Part shown: one piece after another, positions 1 through 9,106 of the stretch
How the letters are laid out: every line of letters begins with the position of its first letter
Numbering within the stretch: the first letter of the stretch is position 1
Assembly (NCBI GenBank): GCA_020086605.1
Contig: JACBWW010000008.1
Coordinates: forward strand, 18,798,282 to 18,862,281
DNA: 64,000 nt
Reading direction: 5' to 3'
From: Lanius collurio
Taxonomy: Eukaryota; Chordata; Aves; Passeriformes; Laniidae
Made by a program: the position numbers and the translations under genes
The notes under the pieces: model-generated
Databases searched by the model: none
What the model was told of the DNA's origin: nothing
The model's input: the letters and a program-made list of their open reading frames with translations, nothing else

Positions 1-432
1 TGTATGAGAAAAGTCAGGGAAAGATTTTGAATTTATCCATGTCTTTCTTGCCTAACTTCAACTACAACATAATCAACTATATTGTTCTGTCAATGATTCA
101 AAACGTAAGTTTTCTAATGCACAGGAGGAGCAATATAAAGATGAACTGCTAGCCTGGCACTTATGATATGCTCTTGTTTTGCTACACACTTCCTTTATAC
201 AGTTAGGCAAGTCACATTCAGCCTTGCCTTTGCATCAAAAAGAAAAAATAATTAACATGATGTCGCTATATTTGGTGTTGGTTGTTGTGTTTTGGGGGTT
301 GGGGTTTTTTTAAATAATAAAAGACAAAAAAAATGCACAAGCTTCTCAGGACAGCAGAATATGCAGTTTGAAACATAAATTTAGTGTTTGAAGCCTAGAT
401 GTATCAGTATTCATTCTTTAATTCATTGTCCA
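1..432. other. Intergenic, left edge
   Basis: AT-rich unique-looking DNA with a G/T-rich stretch at 277-312. No gene or clear repeat is seen. It includes the left copy of the GTCCA duplication of LTR A (428-432). Confidence 0.7.
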
Positions 433-1281
433 TGTTATAAATGAGTCAAAATTCATAATAAATTAAATGGTATCAAGGTTGATTTTAAGTATAAGGGATA
501 TTAGACTGTACATGTATCCAAAGATGTTATGTTTGGAATGTGCCTTGGCATGTTCCCTGGTAGCCCACCCAGAGTCACGGGTTACCCTTCTCAGTGATAA
601 CATTTGCATCTGAAGCACAGGCAGAACTTCGCACCTCCACCAGAGAGGTCTCAAGTACCCATCATCATCAGGAAGCCAGATATCCATCTGGCACATCAAC
701 CTACTCCAAATCCACTCTGCCTTTGGAAAATCCTTTTTCCATCTGAAAGGAGCAACAGATATGATCACCTAAGTTTCTGTTCCTCCCTGGACCATGCTGA
801 TGAACGGACCTCTTACCTAAGACTCTTCGTTTTAATTACACAAGGGGGTTCCTGGAAACATCAACATCTGAACAGACCCTTTACTAGAATCACAAGAGTT
901 CCTGGAAATATCAACCAAAAACACAAAGAGAGTTCCTGGACACATCAACATCTGAACGGACCCCTGATCTCTGGACCAGAGGACCATAGAAGACAAGATG
1001 AATATGAAAAAGACAAAGGATTTTCTAGCCGGAGGCAAGAAAAACAGTATAAAAACCAGACCCAGAAACCTCGAAGGTGTGCACTACCTACCCGAACTGC
1101 TGGTGTTCAGGGCTGTGTATGTGTCACCCAGGGTCAAGAACCTAGGCTTGACTCTGCCGTTTTATAGTGGCTATTCAAAATTGTCAATTTGATCATCAAA
1201 TAAACTCTGTTTGTTTTTATATTAATAATTTGGCTCATGCAATTTATTAATTCTATTTAATTGGCAGTTTCATTTATAACA
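433..1281 (+). mobile_element. Solo LTR, copy A (ERV-derived, sense)
   Basis: The copy starts TGTTATAAATGA and ends TCATTTATAACA, a perfect 12-bp terminal inverted repeat with canonical TG...CA ends. It is flanked by an exact 5-bp target duplication GTCCA (428-432 and 1282-1286). LTR order is readable: U3 with internal repeats (848-962), TATAAAAA at 1048-1055, R, AATAAA at 1199-1204, then a short AT-rich U5. A 5-bp duplication is what ERVL-type elements usually make. No gag, pol or env lies next to it, so it is a solo LTR. An open frame of 187 codons crosses it, which I regard as non-coding. Confidence 0.88.
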
Positions 1282-1579
1282 GTCCATATAGGCAAAATAT
1301 GATCTCCCTCTGTTACCATGGGAGCATTAAAATTCACACCATGAGTACCATCTCAGAAAAACAACCTGCAACAACAGAGTGAAGGAGTGCTGAACAGGGC
1401 AAGAGGCAGGAATGTGAGCACTCCAGTTGAAACAGAAAATGTAATGCTGTTTCTTCCCTGAAAAGATGAGCTGGTGCAGAGGCAGTGAATCAATGTCTGC
1501 AGCATGGAGATATCTTCTGAAGCACTGAGCAAACCAAGACTCCTCACCTGAGTGACAACTGTCTTAAACAAAGTCATAG

Positions 1580-2464
1580 CTGTTCTGCCATCCAGAGAGA
1601 CATAAACAAGCTTGAGAATTTGGCCCATGTGAACCAATTTAGGTTCAACAAGGCCAAGTGCAAGGTGCTGCACCAGGGTCAGGGCAACCCACGGTATCAA
1701 CACAGATTGGAGGAAGAAGCGATTGAGAGCAGCACTGCAGGAAAGGACTTAAAGGATACTGGTAGATGGAAAACTGAAATGACCTGGCACAGCCCAGAAG
1801 GTCAACTGTACCTTAAATTGCATCCAAAGCAGCATGGCCAGCAGGGCCAGGGAGGGGATTCTGCCCCTCTGCTCTGCTCTGCTGAGACTCCACCTGCAGT
1901 GCTGCATCCAGCTCTGCGGTCCCAGCGCTTGGAAGGACATGGACCTGTTGGAGCAAGTCCAGAGAAGGCCATAAAGATGATTAGAGGGAAGAAGCATCTC
2001 TCCTAGGAGGAAAGGCTGAGAGTGCTGGGATTATTCACCCTGGAAAAGAGAAGGCTTAAGGGAAACCTGTCATGGTTTAGCACAGTTTGGGTTTTTAGTT
2101 AAGGAGGGCTCTATCAGAAAAACAATTATTACAGTCTCTCAGTACTTACAGGGGGCTGCTAAGAAAGATGGGAACTAATTTTTTAGTAAAGCCTGTTGTG
2201 ACAGGAGAGAGTATAACAGTTTTGAACTAAAGAGGGTAGATTCAGACTAAGATATTAGGAAGATGTGTTTCATTATCAGGCTGATGAAACACCCTCAGTG
2301 GAACATTGTCTAGAAAGGTGTTACATGCCTGAAAGTGTTAACGGTCAGGTTGGACTAGGCTCTGAATAACCTTATCTATTTGAAGATGTCCCCACTCATT
2401 CCAGGGGGTTTGGACTAGACATCCTTTAAAGGTCTCTTCCAACACAAATTGCTCTATGATTCTG
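1580..2464 (+). mobile_element. CR1 LINE, 3' part (end of ORF2 plus 3' UTR)
   Basis: The segment matches the known bird CR1 3' end: the ORF2 tail (FNKAKCKVLH at about 1640-1670), then the GGACATGGACCTGTTGGAG stretch near 1936-1954, AGGAAAGGCTGAGAG near 2010, and the terminal CTATGATTCTGT at 2453-2464. It is 5'-truncated, as most CR1 copies are, and its coding part is broken by stops. About 58 bases at 2073-2130 do not fit the CR1 pattern and look inserted. Confidence 0.85.
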
Positions 2465-4244
2465 TACCCGCTACCACCTTGCCACAACACACCATAAAAA
2501 AAATTACTCATGAATTCAACATCATCATGCAGAGAAAATAAATCGTGATGCTGCTCAGTGTGAAAGAGACACTGCTTTTGCAGCTCCCAGACAGTATGGG
2601 AAAACTCTCTCAATGCTATTGCCATGTCAAGGTAACTTTCCTGTCTCACCATCCAAGAGCTACTCTAGCTACCTGTTGGACACTGTCGGACACAATTTTG
2701 TCACTCAACTCCAGATTTTCCATAGCAGAGCCTTGTATGTTTGGATCCTTAAAGTAATTTAACCATGGTGCAACAACAGCATAACATCCCAAGCTGGTGT
2801 TTCCAAGGAGGAACTCTGAACAAAGGAGAACCCTAGCTTTTACCCCCTCACAGTCTGTGTGTGTGACAATTTGGGGTCATAGACCCATGCTGTGCAACTG
2901 AGTGTCCAGTCTCCTGGCTGGTGCCACAAGTCCCCATGCCCTTTGTTCTGCAAAGGGCTAGTACCAGTTCACTACCTCTTGCCTCAGGCTCCTACCACCC
3001 AGAGCTCCAGCTGCAGCCCACACTGCAGTTAAGCTGCACACTGAGCTACCTGCATTAGATGCAGTCCAGAGCAGCCAACATGGCAATATTGATAAAAGAA
3101 TAAAAGCAGTATTGTTTAAGCTCAAAGATAAATTTGTATTTACTTTACAGAAAGATTCATCTGTTTCAAACCTCTAAGCTCATCCTTGAGAACAGAGTGC
3201 TGTTGGTTATAAGTACCACTCAGACTATCACTTAAGTTTTGGCTGCTGGCAGCTAGGCTTCTGGAGGAAGGCAACAGATAAACCAGTTTTCAGTCATATA
3301 ACTCCCCTGCTAGCTGCTGCTAGTAGTTAAAAAAATCTGATTCCTTCTTCCCACAATCTCATTTAGATGCTAGGAAGTCTTATACCCAGGCCCTTTGAAA
3401 TATGGTAAATACAATCTCATTGTATCTTTGATTTTTCTTAGTTTTATCAAGATAATCAACTTATGTACTTCGGCTTCAGCAGTCAAAACAATCAAGCTAC
3501 TCTGGAACAGTCACCGACACAGAATATATCTTTCTCTCTGTGCTTCCTTCATTACACATAGTCTATACAGAATACTAGCAGAAAGCTTATTTTACCATGT
3601 TTTTTTCCCATGCAGGGTACACATTAATACTCTGAACACAAACATCATCTCCTCTTAAAGATTATGAGTCACTTCTGCGTCAAAAGAAATAAAAAAAAAA
3701 ACGTATTAGCACATTCTGAGAAACAAAGCACTTCAGAAATTTTTAGACTAGTATTTAGATGTACCCAGAAGTATTTTTTTTTTTTCTTCAAGGTTCACTT
3801 GCCTGAGGAAAATATTACAATCATTCTTTTCTTCCTCAAAGTTTTCACCTTAGATGTAACCTAATCTACCTGAGAGTGCATACTGGTACATTGCTAAAAA
3901 ATCTGTCCCCTTCTCAAAAAACAAAAGAAAACCACAACTTCCTTCCTATAGCAGACACCACCTTCCAACTTACCTGTTCATCAGCTCTTTCTCTATATGC
4001 CTACTTTGCATTCATGTGATAATCACTAAATTGCTAATTGAAAACCATTAATTGTGTTAATTGACAAACATATAAAATGCCCTTAATAGGCTCCGTATAA
4101 AATTTTATTAGAGGCATGATGGTGCATAAGTCTATGTTATTGTTAAACTCTATATCTGCTCTATATTTAATCAAGACTATTTATCCCTTACTAAGTAAAC
4201 TTACTTTATTAAAACCCACAGTTGCAAAATACAAATCTGTATGT
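2465..4244. other. Intergenic, nothing recognised
   Basis: Unique-looking DNA between CR1 and the LTR cluster. T runs and A runs occur near 3683-3700 and 3774-3786. The short open frames are unconvincing. Confidence 0.65.
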
Positions 4245-4740
4245 TTTATGGAAGAGTGCTTCGGTGGATGGATGCGGTGTTTACTCCAGAGGGTCCCTCA
4301 CGGAGACGCTCAGGCAGCGCTCTGCCAGCACCCACCCGTGCCCTCCATCTCACCCTCACAGGTGGCCACGAGCAGCCACTCACACACAGAACCAGAGACA
4401 GAGGCCAGAGGGGATCTCTGTGTGCAATTCCGAGGTGTTTAATGAAACCAACACACTCGAAGGAAGCAGGGACAAAGAACCAAGAACAAAAGCCCGCATG
4501 TGGTTTTATCCCAAAGTGTCCCAGGGGTGGGCAGAGCATCAGAAGCCAATGGTCTGAGGGCTAGGGGACAGAGGCAAGGGTGAGTGACATAACAGGGGCC
4601 AATGGCAGAAGGGAGGGGAGGGGGGAAGAGTCAGTAAGCAGTGGGATCTCGGTAAAGAGAGAACTTTCTAGCACAGAGGTTTACAGAAACACCTCTTTCA
4701 AAGCAAAGTGGGGGTGTAAAGTGGACTTTGCCACCTCAGC
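4245..4740 (-). mobile_element. Probable LTR of a different ERV family
   Basis: A GC-richer block stands out from AT-rich flanks. Read on the - strand it shows a plausible LTR order: a TATA-like GATAAAACC (complement of 4502-4510), an ATTAAA poly(A)-type signal (complement of 4438-4443), and then a GC-rich U5-like stretch. It shares no sequence with the TGTTATAAATGA family. I could not fix either end or a target duplication, so the borders are approximate and the class is a guess. Confidence 0.45.
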
Positions 4741-4917
4741 AATGTTTCAGCAGGCAATCAGTAAAAACACAACTGAGGTTAGCAAGCTCAGGATTAGCAC
4801 CTGCCTGAGCTGCCTCCTAAGGTTAGTGTCATGTGGCAACTCACCAGGCATGCTTGCATTTAAATCTTTAATGCTCGCACAGAGAATTCCTTTATTTGAA
4901 TTATGTTACTGCACTTA

Positions 4918-5899
4918 AGAGACTAAAAGGAACAGGAGGCTTGCATGGATGAAAAAGGAGCTCCTGTCAGTGGTCAGGACATAAACATGGGATATGTATC
5001 AGGGGGAAGCAGGGACAGACCACCTGGGATGGATATAGGGGTGTTATAAATGAAATGTCAATTTCATCGGATTAATAATTTGCGCAAGCCAAATTATTAA
5101 TATAAAAACAAATAAAATTTATTTCAATCAAATTGACAATCAAGATCAGCCACTATAAAAGAAAGCAGGGCCAAGCCTAGGTTCTTGACTCTGGGTGACA
5201 CATACACAGCTCTGACCACCAGCAGTTCAGAGAGGTAAGTGCACACCTTTGAGATGTTTGAGTCCAGTTTTTATACTGTTTTTCTTGCTCTTGGCTATGA
5301 AATCCATTGTCCTTTTCATTCCTGATGATACTCAGGTCTGGTGCTCAGTGGTACATTTAGATGTTGATGTGTCCAAGGATTCTCTTTGTGTTCTGGTTGA
5401 TGGTTTCCAGTAACTCATCCCAACCTATGATGATCTTTCCGAGAAATCCTTATATGATGACAATGAGGTATCTCGAGCAATAGGTCCATTCATCAGCACT
5501 GTCCAGGGAGCAGCAGATCCTATCTCTTGCTTATTTCAGATGGAAAAAGATTCTTGTTGGGTAAGGTGAAATCATGGGTCTGAGGTCATCCCTTGAGCTT
5601 GCCTGCATTTCTTATGTTAATTAGTACCTTCCTTGAGCAAGATGTCATGAGACTTGCCAAGGTGTACTCTGAACACAACTAAGTTTAAACATATATACAA
5701 TTTACAAGATATAGTTTACATTTTAGATCTCACATTAATAACTTATTACATTTATAGTGTTTTAATTCCTTATGAATTTTGAGTCATCTACAACAGGGGT
5801 ATTGTAAGAGTATGCAGAAAGACAGTGAAGAAGGCCAACACCCATTTGGAATTAAATCTGGCCAAGAACATCAAGGATCACAAGAAGGGTTTCTTCAAA
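4918..5899 (+). mobile_element. CR1 LINE fragment (ORF2 N-terminal half), split by LTR C
   Basis: The left part (4918-5041) and right part (5796-5899) read continuously as CR1 ORF2 between endonuclease and reverse transcriptase, including a recognisable NLAxNIKDxKKGFF motif at about 5853-5895. LTR copy C lies between them. The right end is cut off exactly where a CR1 of opposite strand begins. The copy is broken and non-functional. Confidence 0.7.
5042..5795 (-). mobile_element. Solo LTR, copy C (same family, antisense)
   Basis: It starts TGTTATAAATGA in + orientation and ends near CTACAACA, so one terminus has drifted. The complementary TATA box is at 5268-5275 (TTTTTATA). The interior aligns with copies A and B around the TATA and R region, including the stretch near 5173-5213, but it is clearly more diverged and shorter. 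GGGG flanks both ends (5038-5041 and 5796-5799), a duplication of 4-5 bp. It is inserted in a + strand CR1 fragment that resumes right after it. Confidence 0.82.
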
Positions 5900-7520
5900 T
5901 AGAATCACACAGTGGTTTTAGGTTAGAAGGGACCTTAAAGAACATCTAGTTCCAGCCCTCCTGCTATGAGCAGAGATATTTTCCACTTGACCAGCTTGGG
6001 GAAAGTCCCCTCCAGCCTTGTCTGAACACTCCCAAGGACACTCACAACTTCTCTCAGCAACCGGTTCCAGTCCAACACCACCGTTACAGTGTATAATTTC
6101 TTTATAATATCCAATCTAAGCTGACTTCTTTCAGTTTAAAGCCATTCCCCCTTGTCCTGTCACTATATGCCCTTGTAAAACACCTCTCTCCATCTTCCTT
6201 GTACACTACCTGCTGGTACTGGAAGGTGACAATTGGATCACCCTGAAGCCCTCTCTTTTCCAGGCCAAACAATGACAACTCTTCAGTCTTTCCTCATAGC
6301 AGAGATGTTCCATCCCTCTGATTCCTTTTCAGGTCCTCCTCTGGACCTGCTCCAACAGGTCCATGTGCTTGCTGTGGTTGGACCCCAGAGCTGGGTGCAG
6401 CACTGCATGGGTACAATGTTTCCCCTTTTTCAGTCACACAGGGCTTCACCGCTGGACTGTCATGAATTTTCAAATATGGAGACTGGCTTGGCACCTGTAT
6501 CAGCCATTTCCCTCAGAACTCTGGGATGAACCTCACTGGGTCCCATTGAGATAAACACAACAGCCCAATTAAAATTAATAAAGAAATAAAATATATTATG
6601 CAGCCAAAAGATCAGTAACAAAAGCCACAATTGAAGAACGAACTGTTCTGAGCCCGGGATTGGAGCTGGGTGAAGCAGTGAGCCTGACCTCTATCGCATC
6701 AGACCTCCCTGATTCATGCCAGCTATCTGGTTTTGGTTTGGGTTATTTTTATACAATTATTGGGGAGTGTCCAAACCTAGTCCATTCTTCTTGCTCTTCA
6801 ACATATTCATGGGGGTTCCTCTTTCATGGTGCAGGACTGGACAAGGCATTTCCTGGATGTGATGAATTGCGCATCTCCGATGATGAAATTGTCCATCTTC
6901 GGTTCCCGGAACCCACAATGGAGTTCCCAGATCCTATAATGCTTTAACAACTGAGGTGTAGATATCAGAAGATAGTGATCAAGTCATCATCATTTGGGCA
7001 TAGTGTTACTGTTCATTCGGTAAGATCCAGCTCCACCTGGGTGGACTCCTCTCTGTTGATTACGTTTTGGTAGAAAGAATTTCCTGTGCAACTGCTCCAG
7101 TGTTGTGAAATGCTTTCTCCAACCAGGCTGTTTGGGGAGGTTTGAAACTCCTGTTCTTTGTACATTTTTTTTTATCCTAGTTCATTTTTATATCCATCAG
7201 CATGAATTATAGACTTCATTTATAACACCATTGACTTCTGTGCATTCAGGTTCCTGAAGTGATCATGAACCTGAATTTTACTTACAGTGGGAGGGACTTT
7301 GCTCCCCCAGTCCCCATCCTACTGTCCATCCACTTGAGAAGTGTGGGAAGAGAGGCTATCACTGAAGCCCAAGGCAAAAATATTGTTGAGTACCTTGGCC
7401 TTCTCCTCATCTTTGTTACCAGTCTTGTTTAACAGGGATCATTACTCCTTCTTTGACCTTCCTTTTCTGGTTAACATACCCATAGTAGCCCTTCTTGGTA
7501 TTTATATTCCTTCTTTCTTA
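5899..7520 (-). mobile_element. CR1 LINE, internally deleted and split by LTR D
   Basis: Reading leftwards from 7520, the ORF2 segment (KVPPTVS near 7300 on the - strand) runs to 7233. LTR D interrupts (6547-7227), and ORF2 resumes at 6546 with a MHPRVLREL-type segment down to about 6415. The element then jumps directly to the far 3' end at about 6411, so the reverse-transcriptase core is missing. The 3' UTR runs to the terminal TAGAATCACA motif at 5899. Both left pieces and the right piece are in the same order and strand, so I treat them as one copy. The 5' boundary is approximate. Confidence 0.72.
6547..7227 (-). mobile_element. Solo LTR, copy D (diverged relative, antisense, inside CR1)
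   Basis: Read on the - strand it opens TGTTATAAATGA and closes with a decayed end near TTTATCTCA. Its termini and AT-rich 3' part resemble copies A-C, but the U3 and R interior differ, so it is an older or sister subfamily. The complementary TATA box is at 6746-6753. The sequence CCAT(T) occurs on both sides (6543-6547 and 7228-7232), and the CR1 coding sequence continues across the gap, which proves insertion into CR1. Confidence 0.72.
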
Positions 7521-7871
7521 ACAAAGCAAGCTGTAGTCTTCAGTGATGAGACACTTACCATGTTTAAGCCTGTTTTATTTCTTATATCTGTAGAACAGCA
7601 ATCTGCTGGACATCACTAACAGCCATGCAATGTAGGGGGGAGCGCTGTTAACAGGAGGGTGATTGGCCACTACAAAGTGCTCTTTGTGCTGTTGGGCTTT
7701 TATTGCTTCCAATTGAAATTGATAACAAATAAAATTGGGAAGGAAAGAGCTGACCAAACAAACTGGAAAATGTTATTTTAAAATGCAGATGCCAAAAAAT
7801 GTGAAACCTGATAAAGAACATTGTACTGTTAATATTCAGGTATATCTTGCATCAACAGGTTCTCATGTCAG

Positions 7872-8713
7872 TGTTATAAATGAAACTGCAAATTAAATGG
7901 AATTAATATATTGCATGAGCCAAATTATTATTATAAAAACAAACAGAGATCATTTTATGATCAAATTGATAATTTTGAATAGCCACTATGAAACGGCAGA
8001 GTCAAGCCTAGGTTCTTGACTCTGGGTGACACATACACAGCCCTGAACACCAGCAGTTTGGGTGGGTTGTGCACACCTTCGAGGTTTCTGAGTCCGGTTT
8101 TTATACTGTTTTTCTTGCCTCCGGCTAGAAAATCCTTTGTCTTTTTCATATTCATCTTGTCTTCTATGGTCCTCTGGTCCAGAGATCAGGGGTCCGTTCA
8201 GATGTTGATGTGTCCAGGAACTCTCTTTGTGTTTTTGGTTGATATTTCCAGGAACTCTTCTTGTGTCTTTAGTGAGAGGTCTGTTCAGATGTTGATGTTT
8301 CCAGGAACCCCCTTGTGTAATTAAAATGAAGAGTCTTAGGTAAGAGGTCCGTTCATCAGCATGGTCCAGGGAGGAACAGAAACTTAGATGATCATATCTG
8401 TTGCTCCTTTCAGATGGAAAAAGGATTTTCCAAGGGCAGAGTGGATTTGGAGTAGGTTGATGTGCCAGATGGATATCTGGCTTCCTGATGATGGTGGGTA
8501 CTTGAGACCTCTCTGGTGGAGGTGCCTGTGCTTCAGATGCAAATGTTATCACTGAGAAGGGTAACCCGTGACTCTGGGTGGGCTACCAGGGAACATGCCA
8601 AGGTACATTCCAAACATAACATCTTTGGATACATGTACAGTCTAATATCCCTTATACTTAAAATCAACCTTGATACCATTTAATTTATTATGAATTTTGA
8701 CTCATTTATAATA
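7872..8713 (-). mobile_element. Solo LTR, copy B (near-identical to A, antisense)
   Basis: This is the reverse complement of copy A over its whole length with scattered differences. The left end is TGTTATAAATGA, and the right end has decayed from AACA to AATA. The complementary TATA box is at 8098-8105. TCAG flanks both ends (7868-7871 and 8714-8717), a partial target duplication. The U3 repeat units and the long open frame of copy A are also present here (188 codons, 7986-8552). The close match to A suggests the two inserted at similar, fairly recent times. No retroviral internal genes are attached. Confidence 0.87.
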
Positions 8714-9069
8714 TCAGTGTCCAAATGTTTGCCTGCTAAAACCAGTCTCTCTTCTGCCTTAGCTTTCTTATAACACAAGGGATGTTTATTATCACCCCAA
8801 GATGATAGTGGCACCTCCTGCAACTGATGTAGCAGAAAATTTCCTTCACAGGTATGCCATCTGGACTGCCTTCATGCTGGCTGCTTGAGGTGCATAGGAA
8901 AGGAAAGATGGGGGTGGCAGTTCCCAGAAAGTCCAAGAAAGCAGAGACCACTGAACTCATACTCCCAGGGAAGATGGATTTCTCTGCAGCTCTGTCATGC
9001 TGGGATAAGTAGAATTTTCTCTAAAATGGCATAAGTTTTGCTGCTAAGTTTTCAATCAAAACACACACA

Positions 9070-9106
<37 letters not shown>

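Noticed and set aside
433..8713. LTR A and LTR B as the two ends of one provirus
   Set aside because: They point in opposite directions, have different flanking duplications, and the 6.6 kb between them holds CR1 and other LTRs rather than retroviral genes.
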